Of a stretch of DNA of 64,000 nt, positions 8,082 through 16,715 are shown in pieces. The notes below the pieces were generated by a model. It made no database searches. It was not told where the DNA came from and was given only the letters and a program-made list of their open reading frames with translations. The position numbers and the translations under genes are program-made. The DNA lies in contig CAZZBB010000057.1 in the NCBI GenBank assembly GCA_964652195.1, positions 1-64,000 on the forward strand, in the 5' to 3' direction. The DNA is from MSPOR6 sp964652195. Lineage in GTDB: Bacteria > Poribacteria > WGA-4E > WGA-3G. The stretch's first letter is position 1; each line of letters starts with the position of its first letter.

Positions 8082-8933
8082 ATGGCGAAAATCGGTGTGA
8101 ATTTATTACTTTGGGCAGATAAGTTTGATAAAGAAACAGCCGACTTGATACCAAAAGTCGCGGAAATGGGATTCGATGGAGTTGAAATCCCTATTTTCGA
8201 TCCAGATACGGTTGATATACCGTACACCCAATCATTGTTGAAGGATTCCGGAATAGAAACAATTGGTTGTAATATCATGGCAGGGGATAGAAATCCGATT
8301 GATGAAGATTCGACAATCCGTGAGAACGGCAAGAGTTATCTTAAACAGACTATAGAAGTTATCGCGGAATTAGGCGCGGACACACTCGTTGGACCTATGT
8401 ATAGTGCTGTTGGAAAACTTGTTGGCAGAGGTAGAAACGTGCAGGAATGGGAATGGTGTGTAGAAGGTCTTCAAGAGGTAGCGGAATTTGGTGGTAACCA
8501 TGGAGTGACACTTGCAAGTGAACCTCTCAATCGGTTTGAAACCTACTTTGTTAACATAGCTGAAGATGCAGTAAAACTGTGTGAAGCAGTAGATAGTCCT
8601 TATTTTAAAGTTCATTTGGATACATTTCATATGAACATTGAAGAGAAAAATCAAGCAGATGCAATAATTAATACTGGAGATTATTTACATCACATGCACT
8701 GTTGTGAAAATGATCGTGGAACACCTGGTACAGGACTTGTTGACTGGGAAGGTGTGTTTGGCGCACTTGCTGAGATAAATTATAACAGATGGCTTGTTAT
8801 AGAGTCGTTCACACCTGCTGTTAAAGAAATCGCTGCTGCTACATGTATTTGGCGTGATATTGCTCCAAGTGCAGAGAGTCTTGCGACGGAAGGACTTACG
8901 TTTTTAAGAGAAATGGCTGACAAATATCTCTAA
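8082..8933 (+). CDS. D-psicose/D-tagatose 3-epimerase-like sugar epimerase
   Basis: This 283-residue TIM-barrel protein belongs to the AP-endonuclease-2/sugar phosphate isomerase fold. Four metal-binding, catalytic positions fit the ketose 3-epimerases: E147 in SEPLNRFE, D180 in HLDTFHMN, H206 in HMH and E241 in VIESF. Their spacing (33, 26 and 35 residues) equals that of the characterised D-tagatose 3-epimerase. Substrate is therefore likely a free ketohexose or a related sugar, epimerised at C3 with Mn2+ or Co2+. The start is set by AAGGAGA about 8 nt before the ATG. The MITE-like element ends just upstream. The exact sugar is not decidable. Confidence 0.82.
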   Translation: MAKIGVNLLLWADKFDKETADLIPKVAEMGFDGVEIPIFDPDTVDIPYTQSLLKDSGIETIGCNIMAGDRNPIDEDSTIRENGKSYLKQTIEVIAELGADTLVGPMYSAVGKLVGRGRNVQEWEWCVEGLQEVAEFGGNHGVTLASEPLNRFETYFVNIAEDAVKLCEAVDSPYFKVHLDTFHMNIEEKNQADAIINTGDYLHHMHCCENDRGTPGTGLVDWEGVFGALAEINYNRWLVIESFTPAVKEIAAATCIWRDIAPSAESLATEGLTFLREMADKYL

Positions 8934-9018
8934 AACCGAATTACATCTGTGATAAGAATAATTGATAATTCAAAATATGATAATACGATTAACCGATAAC
9001 AGCATTGAGGAATTTCAA

Positions 9019-11967
9019 ATGCGTTTGATGAAATGTGTCGTGTTTATAGGTCTTTCGTTTTTCTGTGTACTGATATTTACTCAATATACTATTGCGGAAG
9101 AATCCCAATTTCTTGAGAATATACGCCAACTGACTTACGATGGCAAGCGTGCCGGTGAGGGTTATTTTTCCGATGATGGTAATTCTCTCATATTTCAGAG
9201 TGAGCGTGAATCTGATAACCCATTTTATCAAATTTATCTCCTTGACCTATTGACAGGTGATACTCATAGGGTTTCACCTGGTGTTGGGAAAACCACATGT
9301 GCCTACTTCCGTCCCGGTACAGATGAGGTGCTTTATGCCTCAACACATCATGATCTATTTGCAGAAGCCAAGATGAAAGAGGAACTCGAATTCCGTGAAT
9401 CTGGAAAAGAACGTCGATACAGTTGGGATTATGATGAGTCGATGGATATCTTTTCTGCCAATCGGGATGGCAGTAACTTGGTGCAATTAACAGATGTTCA
9501 TGGTTATGATGCGGAGGGATCATATTCGCCTGATGGTAAATATATTGTATTCTGTTCATTACGTGATGCCTATCCAAAAGTGGAATTATCTGCTAAGGAT
9601 TTAAAACGGTTTGAAGTCGATCCTGCATATTTTGGTGAAATTTACATTATGAATGCGGACGGATCAAACCAGACACGTTTGACGGATATGCCTGGATATG
9701 ATGGTGGACCTTTCTTTACACCTGATGGATCCCGTATTGTTTGGCGACATTTTACACCTGATGGGACAAATGCGGATATCTATACAATGAATTTAGATGG
9801 AAGGGGTGTGAGACGTTTAACAGATTTCGATTCTATGTCTTGGGCACCTTATTTTCATCCAAGTGGTGAATATGTAATTTTTGCAACAAACAAACTCGGT
9901 TTCTCTAATTTTGAACTATTCTTAGTAGATGCTATGGGTCGACATGAACCAGTACAGATAACTTTTACAGATGGATTCGATGGTTTACCAGTCTTTTCAG
10001 CTGATGGGAATCGTCTGTGTTGGACATCAACCCGTAATAGTCAAAATATTTCACAACTATATCTTGCTTCATGGAATCATAAAGCTGCTTTACAAGCAAT
10101 TTCCGTCTCACCAAGAATTGAAGTACAGAGTAACTTACCTTCATCAGAAGAAGAGAATCACGTTGACACGGTAAATACAGATTTCAATATTGAAAATATG
10201 AGCAGTATTCAACGACATGTAGAATTCCTCGCGGACGATTCATTAGAAGGAAGAATGACAGGATCGGACGGCGCAAAACATGCTGCTGAATATATCGTTG
10301 AACAATTTACGAAATACAATCTTCAACCTGCAGGTGAAGAGGGTGGTTATTTACAAACTTTTGAGTTTACTGCTGGTAGGAAAGTAATTACCGAGGAGAA
10401 TCAATTCATAATCACGCAGACCACAGGAGATTCTGATGAGTCATTTGTGTTTAATGTCAATGTAGACTTCATACCTTTATCCTTTTCTCGCAATGGTGTT
10501 GTTGAAGGTGAAGTTGTTTTTGTGGGATATGGACTAACAGTTCCTGGAGAGTTGGGTGTAGGCTACGACTCCTATGCAGGTATAGATGTAAAAGATAAAA
10601 TAGTAGTTGCATTACGATATGTACCGGAAGAGATTAATTCAGAACGTCGTCAAGAACTCAATAGATATGCCGGTCTACGTTATAAGGCTATGCAAGCACG
10701 TGAAAACGGTGCTTTGGGTTTTCTTGTTGTTGCTGGACCGAATTCTCCTAATGCAGGTGAGTTAATTCCACTCGATTTTGACAGTAGTCTTGCGGATTCG
10801 GGAATTGTATCAGCATCAATTACAAGTGAAGTTGCCAATACACTTTTTTCTAACTATGAGAAGAAACTGGTTGATGTTCAAACTGGTCTGGATACGGAAA
10901 ACCCTCATTTTCTTGGACAGTTTCCTCTACCAAATGTAAAGGTTAAGATTGTTGTTTCAATTGAAAAGGTAAAGAAGACAGATAGCAATGTTCTTGCAAA
11001 GTTCACACCAGATGTAACAACGGGAACAGCAGAATATATCGTCGTTGGAGCACATTACGATCATATTGGTCATGGAGAAATTGGATCATTGGCAAGAAAG
11101 GATGAAGAAGGTGAAATTCATAATGGGGCTGATGATAATGCCTCAGGAACAGCAGTTGTACTGAAATTAGCTGAAATGTTTAGTCAGGAATATAATCATA
11201 ATCCTGGCAAATTCACTAAGGGAATCATTTTTGCACTATGGTCAGGAGAAGAACTCGGTCTTATTGGTTCAACCCATTTTGTGAATGAACCTGTTTTACC
11301 TTTGCAGGATATTGCAGCCTATCTCAACTTTGATATGGTTGGACGTCTGCGTGATAATAAGCTGATATTGCAAGGAACAGGTTCATCACCTATATGGACT
11401 AAGCTAATAGAGAAACGAAATGTACCTATAGGTTTTGATCTTACATTACAGGCAGATCCGTATTTGCCAACTGATGTTACGGCTTTTTATCCAAAAGAAA
11501 TACCTGTATTGAATTTCTTTACAGGAGGTCACGAAGATTACAACCGACCAACAGACGATCCTGAGAAACTTAACTATGCTGGTTTAGAACGGATTTCAAA
11601 TTTGGCATACGGACTAATCGCTGAATTAGTCTATACGGATAAACATCCTGAATATGTTAAAGTTGAGCGGAATCCATCAGAAGGTGGCAACCGAGATACT
11701 CTACGTGCGTATCTTGGAACCATACCCGATTATACAACCGAAGGTGAAGGGGTAAAAATATCAGGTGTCCGTGCAGGTGGTCCAGCAGATAAAGCCGGAT
11801 TAAAGGGAGGAGATATAATAGTTGAGTTTGGTGGAAAGAAGATTACCAATATATATGATTATACTTATGCACTTGATGCAGTAAAAATCGGCGAGTCAGT
11901 AGAGGTGGTTGTGACCCGTGATGGAAAACAGGTGAAACTCAAGGTTATTCCTGAGGCACGAAATTGA
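9019..11967 (+). CDS. Beta-propeller / M28 aminopeptidase / PDZ fusion
   Basis: The product is about 982 residues with an N-terminal signal segment. Residues 40-370 form a TolB/PD40-type beta-propeller with repeated SPDGKYIVF-like strands. Residues 395-870 are an M28 zinc peptidase with an inserted PA-like domain. The metal ligands are visible: H679 (GAHYDH), D705 (GADDNASG), E744-E745 (SGEELG), D772 (FDMVG) and H838 (GGHEDYNRPTDD). A PDZ domain fills the last 90 residues. It is likely a periplasmic or surface aminopeptidase, with propeller and PDZ serving recognition. The start at 9019 is preferred because GAGG lies 8 nt upstream and the signal peptide begins there; the frame is open back to 8962. 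Transcription ends at a strong terminator. Confidence 0.85.
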   Translation: MRLMKCVVFIGLSFFCVLIFTQYTIAEESQFLENIRQLTYDGKRAGEGYFSDDGNSLIFQSERESDNPFYQIYLLDLLTGDTHRVSPGVGKTTCAYFRPGTDEVLYASTHHDLFAEAKMKEELEFRESGKERRYSWDYDESMDIFSANRDGSNLVQLTDVHGYDAEGSYSPDGKYIVFCSLRDAYPKVELSAKDLKRFEVDPAYFGEIYIMNADGSNQTRLTDMPGYDGGPFFTPDGSRIVWRHFTPDGTNADIYTMNLDGRGVRRLTDFDSMSWAPYFHPSGEYVIFATNKLGFSNFELFLVDAMGRHEPVQITFTDGFDGLPVFSADGNRLCWTSTRNSQNISQLYLASWNHKAALQAISVSPRIEVQSNLPSSEEENHVDTVNTDFNIENMSSIQRHVEFLADDSLEGRMTGSDGAKHAAEYIVEQFTKYNLQPAGEEGGYLQTFEFTAGRKVITEENQFIITQTTGDSDESFVFNVNVDFIPLSFSRNGVVEGEVVFVGYGLTVPGELGVGYDSYAGIDVKDKIVVALRYVPEEINSERRQELNRYAGLRYKAMQARENGALGFLVVAGPNSPNAGELIPLDFDSSLADSGIVSASITSEVANTLFSNYEKKLVDVQTGLDTENPHFLGQFPLPNVKVKIVVSIEKVKKTDSNVLAKFTPDVTTGTAEYIVVGAHYDHIGHGEIGSLARKDEEGEIHNGADDNASGTAVVLKLAEMFSQEYNHNPGKFTKGIIFALWSGEELGLIGSTHFVNEPVLPLQDIAAYLNFDMVGRLRDNKLILQGTGSSPIWTKLIEKRNVPIGFDLTLQADPYLPTDVTAFYPKEIPVLNFFTGGHEDYNRPTDDPEKLNYAGLERISNLAYGLIAELVYTDKHPEYVKVERNPSEGGNRDTLRAYLGTIPDYTTEGEGVKISGVRAGGPADKAGLKGGDIIVEFGGKKITNIYDYTYALDAVKIGESVEVVVTRDGKQVKLKVIPEARN

Positions 11968-11999
11968 TTTCTTATATTTGAAAGTAATAATTCCGTATA

Positions 12000-12035
12000 A
12001 AAAAGCCGTCATCAACAATTTGATGACGGCTTTTT
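12000..12035. terminator. Bidirectional rho-independent terminator
   Basis: A perfect 15 bp stem, AAAAAGCCGTCATCA (12000-12014) and TGATGACGGCTTTTT (12021-12035), encloses a 6 nt loop. A-tract on one side and T-tract on the other let it stop transcripts from both the M28 gene and the convergent binding-protein gene. Confidence 0.95.
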
Positions 12036-12058
12036 GTCAATATAGCCAATGATTGATA

Positions 12059-13339
12059 TTACTGTGTATCTTCAGGAGTATCATCCTCAGCAACATCTGT
12101 ATCTTCAGGAGTACTATCTTCAGCATCATCTGAATCTTCAGGAGTACTACCTTGAGGATCATCCGGTTCATCGGGGACACTAACTTCAGCAATCTCTGGA
12201 ACTACGAGAACCCCATCTTTGACAATAAGTACAACTGGATTATACAAAGCCTCTCCATTTGTATCAAATGAGAAATTACCTAAGATAGTTGGGAAATCCT
12301 TGGTCTGTGCAAGTGAATCACGAATTGCACTTGAACTATTATCTGTTGCATTTGAGATAGCATTTGCAAGGATATATAGGGTTGCATAAGACTGTGCAGC
12401 CCACGGTTCAGCTTCAATACCGAATTCTTCCATATAGTTCTGAACAAACATTTGGTTTCCTGGTGCATTTGACTCTCTAAACCAATTTGTAAATGCGATA
12501 GCTCCTTCCGCTGCATCCCCAGCAGCCTGAACTTCAGCATTTGTTAGATCGGGAACAATTAATTGAGTAGTTTCCGTAATACCAATTTTTCCTGCTTGAA
12601 TAATAATCTCCGTCATCTCATCTGACAATGCAGAGATAAAAAGTGCATCAGGTTGCATACTCATAATACTACCTAATTGCATTTCAAAATCGGTATCCCC
12701 AGTTTTAATGGTTTCTTGAGTTAGAATTTCAACACCGTTTGCTGTGAGTGCTTTGACCACTTCCTCATTACTGCTATTGGAATAGGTGTCCTCACTGTCA
12801 TAAATGGTGGCAGCAGTTGTATACCCAAGTGCCCCCTTCGTAAGCATCACACCACTTGGTATCATGATATTTGTAGCAAGTCCTGCACGAAAGACATAAT
12901 CACCAATGCTACTCAAACCGGCAGCTGAAGAGACAGAACTAAAGGCAACAATTCCATTTTCTTGTGCAATTGGGAAGGCATCTTCCAGGTAATCTGAGAT
13001 AGCGATACCCACTAAAGCTGGAACATTTCTCTCAACCAAATTTTCTACTGCTTCAATTGCACCCTCTTCACTACTTTTATCATCTTCAAGTATGAATGTT
13101 ATATTCAGGTTAGTCATTGCGTTTATCTCATCTCGGGCCAACATAAATCCACGTTTCATGGGTAGTCCATAAGGGACAGCGTCTTTCCCTGTCAGAGAAG
13201 TGATAACACCAATAGTAATATCATTGGGATCTGTCGGTTCGGGCATCAATTCACTAAACCTTCCACAACTTGAAAGTCCGGCAATAATACCAACTATAAG
13301 AAGTGTAGAAAGGTAAAAAGTGATGTTTCGAATTTTCAT
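12059..13339 (-). CDS. Leu/Ile/Val-type ABC substrate-binding lipoprotein with acidic repeat tail
   Basis: This 426-residue lipoprotein has a lipobox GLSSC near residue 25. It belongs to the periplasmic-binding-protein type 1 family (Peripla_BP_6/LivJ), shown by DITIGVITSLTGKDA near the mature start, ARDEINA, and the usual two-lobe layout. Such proteins deliver amino acids or similar small molecules to an ABC permease, but no permease or ATPase gene is nearby. The C-terminus carries an 11-residue acidic repeat (STPEDSDDAED-type) encoded by three 33 bp DNA units (TTCAGGAGTA at 12071, 12104, 12137). AAGGAGAG stands 6 nt before the start. A paralogue lies at 14336-15514. Confidence 0.85.
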   Translation of the reverse strand: MKIRNITFYLSTLLIVGIIAGLSSCGRFSELMPEPTDPNDITIGVITSLTGKDAVPYGLPMKRGFMLARDEINAMTNLNITFILEDDKSSEEGAIEAVENLVERNVPALVGIAISDYLEDAFPIAQENGIVAFSSVSSAAGLSSIGDYVFRAGLATNIMIPSGVMLTKGALGYTTAATIYDSEDTYSNSSNEEVVKALTANGVEILTQETIKTGDTDFEMQLGSIMSMQPDALFISALSDEMTEIIIQAGKIGITETTQLIVPDLTNAEVQAAGDAAEGAIAFTNWFRESNAPGNQMFVQNYMEEFGIEAEPWAAQSYATLYILANAISNATDNSSSAIRDSLAQTKDFPTILGNFSFDTNGEALYNPVVLIVKDGVLVVPEIAEVSVPDEPDDPQGSTPEDSDDAEDSTPEDTDVAEDDTPEDTQ

Positions 13340-13527
13340 TATTACTCTCCTTAATTAATTAATATATTGTCTGAATAACAAACTAATTTTCAAACAATCT
13401 TAATCGAAATAAGTAATTAACATTCAGTTTACAACATGTATTTAGATATAATTACTTAGTTATTTATTATTTCAGATAGTTTAGTTGTTGTCAATATAAA
13501 GGTGGCAATATTGTCTTACGTTTCCTA

Positions 13528-13556
13528 TTGACATTTAAATTTCAGTTTGACATAAT
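13528..13556 (+). promoter_or_regulatory. Sigma-70-type promoter of the small membrane protein gene
   Basis: TTGACA (13528-13533), a 17 bp spacer and CATAAT (13551-13556) form a near-consensus promoter. Transcription would start near 13563, giving a leader of about 45 nt before the ATG at 13608. A second TTGACA at 13547-13552 has no matching -10. Confidence 0.65.
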
Positions 13557-13607
13557 TATTTTAGGTCCTAAACAACAATGTATTTACACTTTACAAAGGA
13601 GTAAATC

Positions 13608-14048
13608 ATGGATACCCTTAAAAAAGTAATTGGTGTTGTTCTCATATTAATTGCAATAATAATTGCATTAAACACCATACTCGAACCAGTTTATCATACA
13701 TCTGATCCGGAAAGTGATAATCCACATAGTTCGATATGGGGTTATATTAACCCTTTATCAGCTATTTCGTTAGTCTTGGGGATAATTTTTTCCTATATAC
13801 GTTTGAGCCGAATTACAGACAATTCAAGTGTACAAGAGTTTATTGCTGCTAATACCCTATTTTACGGTTTTATATTTAGCTCGATTATATTCTTCTGGAA
13901 TTGGTTTGGTATTCTTAAAGTAGGTGCAGATTTTACAGCAATTTCAGCAGATACTCGTTCATTGGTATGGATCTTTTTTGATGCTTTACAACCGCTTTTG
14001 AATGGAGCTTTGGGAGCACACCTACTGCGTTCAAATTCAAATGATTAA
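13608..14048 (+). CDS. Small polytopic membrane protein, unknown function
   Basis: I do not recognise this 146-residue protein. It has four predicted transmembrane segments, near residues 6-26, 45-63, 80-102 and 120-140, with a polar first loop (HTSDPESDNPHSS). The gene is well supported by AAAGGAG 6-7 nt ahead of its ATG and by the promoter at 13528-13556. It is a single-gene unit lying between two binding lipoproteins of the same family, but there is no evidence that it works with them. Confidence 0.7.
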   Translation: MDTLKKVIGVVLILIAIIIALNTILEPVYHTSDPESDNPHSSIWGYINPLSAISLVLGIIFSYIRLSRITDNSSVQEFIAANTLFYGFIFSSIIFFWNWFGILKVGADFTAISADTRSLVWIFFDALQPLLNGALGAHLLRSNSND

Positions 14049-14128
14049 AATTTCGGTCTTACTCTTCTAACAACAATTAGGTTATATTTCCAACTGATAT
14101 TGGTAGAAATATAACCTAATTTATATAT

Positions 14129-14262
14129 TACCATTTCTAATTTATTATTTAACATTATTCCGTAGTTCCAAATCAACTATATGAATGTGCATTTTGTATT
14201 TGTCGGATTTCGTTCCTCTACCCAATCTACGAAAGAATGGAAGAAAATAATTAGAAATGGTA
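14129..14262. mobile_element. MITE-like element, family A copy 3, with different interior
   Basis: The ends TACCATTTCTAATT (14129-14142) and AATTAGAAATGGTA (14249-14262) are a 14 bp perfect inverted repeat. The interior does not match copies 1 and 2. Instead it includes a family C segment (GGATTTCGTTCCTCTACCCA, about 14205-14224). The flanks (TAT and TAC) do not give an exact target duplication, so this copy may be older or composite. Confidence 0.55.
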
Positions 14263-14335
14263 TACCTTGTTATTATACATTTATTTTGAAATGATATTTT
14301 GAGCTATAATTAAATAATTAGAATTTGAGGTAAGT

Positions 14336-15514
14336 ATGTATTCAAGAATATTTAAATTGTCATTTTGTCTACTTTTTGTATTGTCAATGATCTGGATCAC
14401 AGGGTGTGAAAAAGTTGAAAATGTAGTGACCGATAGTATAGTAATTCCAATTGATACAGAATCAATGTCAACACTCAAAGTCGGATTAATTCGACCACAT
14501 CCAATTTACTTTAGTTTTGGTGAAGGTGCAGAACTTGCTCAAACTGAAATTAATCAAGCGGGTGGTGTACTTGGTATGCCTGTTGAATTTGTCTATAGAG
14601 AAGAACTTTCTGTAGATGTGGTTCAATCTGCTACTGAATTGATAGAAGATGAGAACGTAGTTGCGATTTTAGGTCCTCTTTTTTCAAGTCATGCTGTGAA
14701 AGTAGGACCAATTGCAACTGTACCTGTTCTGCTTGGAGCGACTGGTGCGAATGTCACCGAAACAGGTGATTTTTTATTTCTTGTAGCAAGTTCTAATGCC
14801 TTGCAGGCAAAACTCATGGCACAATTTGCATTTAAGGAACTCAATGCAACAACTGCAGCGATGATTTGGCAGAATCAAGATGTCTATTCTATTGGTTTTG
14901 TAAATGCGTTTGAAGAGAATTTTATGGAACTTGGTGGTAGCATTGTTGCTAAAGAAATATATGAATCAGGTGATGTTGAATTTAATGTACAATTAACAAA
15001 CATAAAAGATAAGGCCCCAGATGTGTTATTTCTTGCAAGTTTTCCCCCTGAAAATCCACTGATAATTAAACAAGCAAGGGGCATGGAAATTCAAGCTACA
15101 TTTATAGGTAGTGATGGTTGGGATGATCCTTTGATGTTTGAAAATATGGATGCGATTCCACATCTTGAAAATTCCTATTATTGTACCAATTTTGATCCAG
15201 ATGCAACAGATTTTATCACTTCTTATGAAGTAATGTTTGAAGGTAATACTGCGAATGGTATCGCTGCATCAGGTTACGATGCTATGTGGATTTTGGCGAC
15301 AGCAATTGAAAATGCTCAATCAACTGATCCTATGGAAATCCGTAGTGCTATATCTGAAATTGCTAACTATACAGGGGCAACTTCAATTTCAAATTATGAT
15401 GTAAATCGTCATCCAGTGAAGAGTGTTGGTGTATTCCAAATAATAGATGGTCAACCACAACCCTACAAGGTGTTGGGAAGTGATACGGTATATGAAATTG
15501 AGGGGCCAGAGTAG
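14336..15514 (+). CDS. Leu/Ile/Val-type substrate-binding lipoprotein, paralogue
   Basis: This 392-residue lipoprotein has a lipobox WITGC near residue 23 and then a type 1 periplasmic-binding fold (Peripla_BP_6). Visible landmarks are LKVGLIRPHP at the first strand, AELAQTEINQAGGVLG, and AILGPLFSSHAVKVGPIA. It is clearly a diverged paralogue of the protein at 12059-13339 and lacks the acidic tail. No ABC permease accompanies it. GAGG is 5 nt before the ATG, and a TATAAT lies at 14305-14310, though without a clear -35. A bidirectional terminator follows the stop codon. Confidence 0.85.
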   Translation: MYSRIFKLSFCLLFVLSMIWITGCEKVENVVTDSIVIPIDTESMSTLKVGLIRPHPIYFSFGEGAELAQTEINQAGGVLGMPVEFVYREELSVDVVQSATELIEDENVVAILGPLFSSHAVKVGPIATVPVLLGATGANVTETGDFLFLVASSNALQAKLMAQFAFKELNATTAAMIWQNQDVYSIGFVNAFEENFMELGGSIVAKEIYESGDVEFNVQLTNIKDKAPDVLFLASFPPENPLIIKQARGMEIQATFIGSDGWDDPLMFENMDAIPHLENSYYCTNFDPDATDFITSYEVMFEGNTANGIAASGYDAMWILATAIENAQSTDPMEIRSAISEIANYTGATSISNYDVNRHPVKSVGVFQIIDGQPQPYKVLGSDTVYEIEGPE

Positions 15515-15532
15515 ATTATATACATAGATGAA

Positions 15533-15584
15533 AAAACAAAGACCCGGTTTCTGCAATATATATCAGAAATCGGGTCTTTGTTTT
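15533..15584. terminator. Bidirectional rho-independent terminator
   Basis: AAAACAAAGACCCGGTTTCTG (15533-15553) pairs with its complement at 15564-15584, leaving one G-T wobble. The loop is about 10 nt and the outer arms are A/T tracts. It serves the binding-lipoprotein gene and the convergent phosphatase-fold gene. Confidence 0.93.
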
Positions 15585-15600
15585 ATAAAATTATATAATC

Positions 15601-16674
15601 TTATTCAAAAGAGATCTGCGCGACAACACCTGCATGGTCTGAGGGCCATAGACCAGATAGTAATTTATCTGTAGGTTTATCACCAACTGTATATGTCATG
15701 ACAGAAGAGGGAAGAGACAAATTACGGACAAATATTTGATCAATTCTTACTGTAAGATCACTGATTTCATTGAGTATATCAGAATCTTGGCAACATGTAT
15801 AACCAATCCCAGATGTATCCATTTGCCAAAGATCGATATAGTTTGCGTCTAATAGTAGTTGGTATGCCGTTCCATCTGGTGCGCGTGTATTGAAATCGCC
15901 TAACAGAATTGTTGGTAGGGTTTCATCGCTGAGAATTTTTATAAGTTCTTTAGCTTGTTGGACTCGATTCACCTCTGTAACTGCCTCTAAATGTGTATTT
16001 ACTACTCGGTATTTTGTGCCAGAAACAGTGGCATCAACGGCAGCGTATCCTCTCTTTATTTCTAATCCGAGCAATTCAATTTTAAGTGCATCATCAAAGT
16101 TATCACTAATTTGCCGTGAAATACCAACATCGTCTCGAGCAAGTATGACATCATAATCAGTTAATCTAACATCATCTAAACCAGTGTCAGAAATCATCGG
16201 CATTTCAACGTCTAAGTTTTCAATTTGTGCAGCGACTTGATAGTTTAGACCTTCTGCTTTAAGAGCATCCATCAATAATTTGAGATAATCAAAGACTACC
16301 TCCTCAGCCTGTGTAGGGTTGTCAGGGATAAAATCTCCTGGACTTTGTTTACGGATAAGAGAGATTTCTTGTAAACCGATAATGTGGGGATGATATTCAT
16401 TTATAGATTTAGCAATTGCTATAGCTCGTTCTGGGAAATCGGATGCCATAACATTATTATACATAATAGCAACTTCCGTAGGAGCTTGAAGTAGATTTTC
16501 TACGCTTAAGAGTGGTTCTGCACTACTACCCACATAAACATTATAGGTCATTACAGTGAGAGGTTGGCTTTCTGGAATATCGGTTGGAATCATAACTGTA
16601 TCAGTGATTTTCTCACATCCAGAACCTGCTAAGCAGATAACAAGCAAAATAATTACAATATTTAATTTTGACAA
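15601..16674 (-). CDS. Lipoprotein of the endonuclease/exonuclease/phosphatase fold
   Basis: This 357-residue protein has a lipobox LAGSGC near residue 18. The mature part carries the EEP superfamily landmarks MTYNVYVG, IIGLQEI, ILLGDFNTR and a C-terminal SDHAGVVA, which supply the metal-binding Glu, Asp, Asn and catalytic His residues. Relatives cleave DNA, RNA or phosphodiester and lipid-phosphate bonds, so the substrate is open. An outer-membrane location argues for an extracellular nuclease or phosphodiesterase. I choose a TTG start at 16674, since GGAGG lies 5 nt upstream and the signal sequence begins there. The ATG at 16725 would add 17 residues before the signal and overlap mtaB. Confidence 0.8.
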   Translation of the reverse strand: MSKLNIVIILLVICLAGSGCEKITDTVMIPTDIPESQPLTVMTYNVYVGSSAEPLLSVENLLQAPTEVAIMYNNVMASDFPERAIAIAKSINEYHPHIIGLQEISLIRKQSPGDFIPDNPTQAEEVVFDYLKLLMDALKAEGLNYQVAAQIENLDVEMPMISDTGLDDVRLTDYDVILARDDVGISRQISDNFDDALKIELLGLEIKRGYAAVDATVSGTKYRVVNTHLEAVTEVNRVQQAKELIKILSDETLPTILLGDFNTRAPDGTAYQLLLDANYIDLWQMDTSGIGYTCCQDSDILNEISDLTVRIDQIFVRNLSLPSSVMTYTVGDKPTDKLLSGLWPSDHAGVVAQISFE

Positions 16675-16715
16675 ATTGTCCTCCAATAAGATAAGTTCTA
16701 AAGTATTATTATAAA

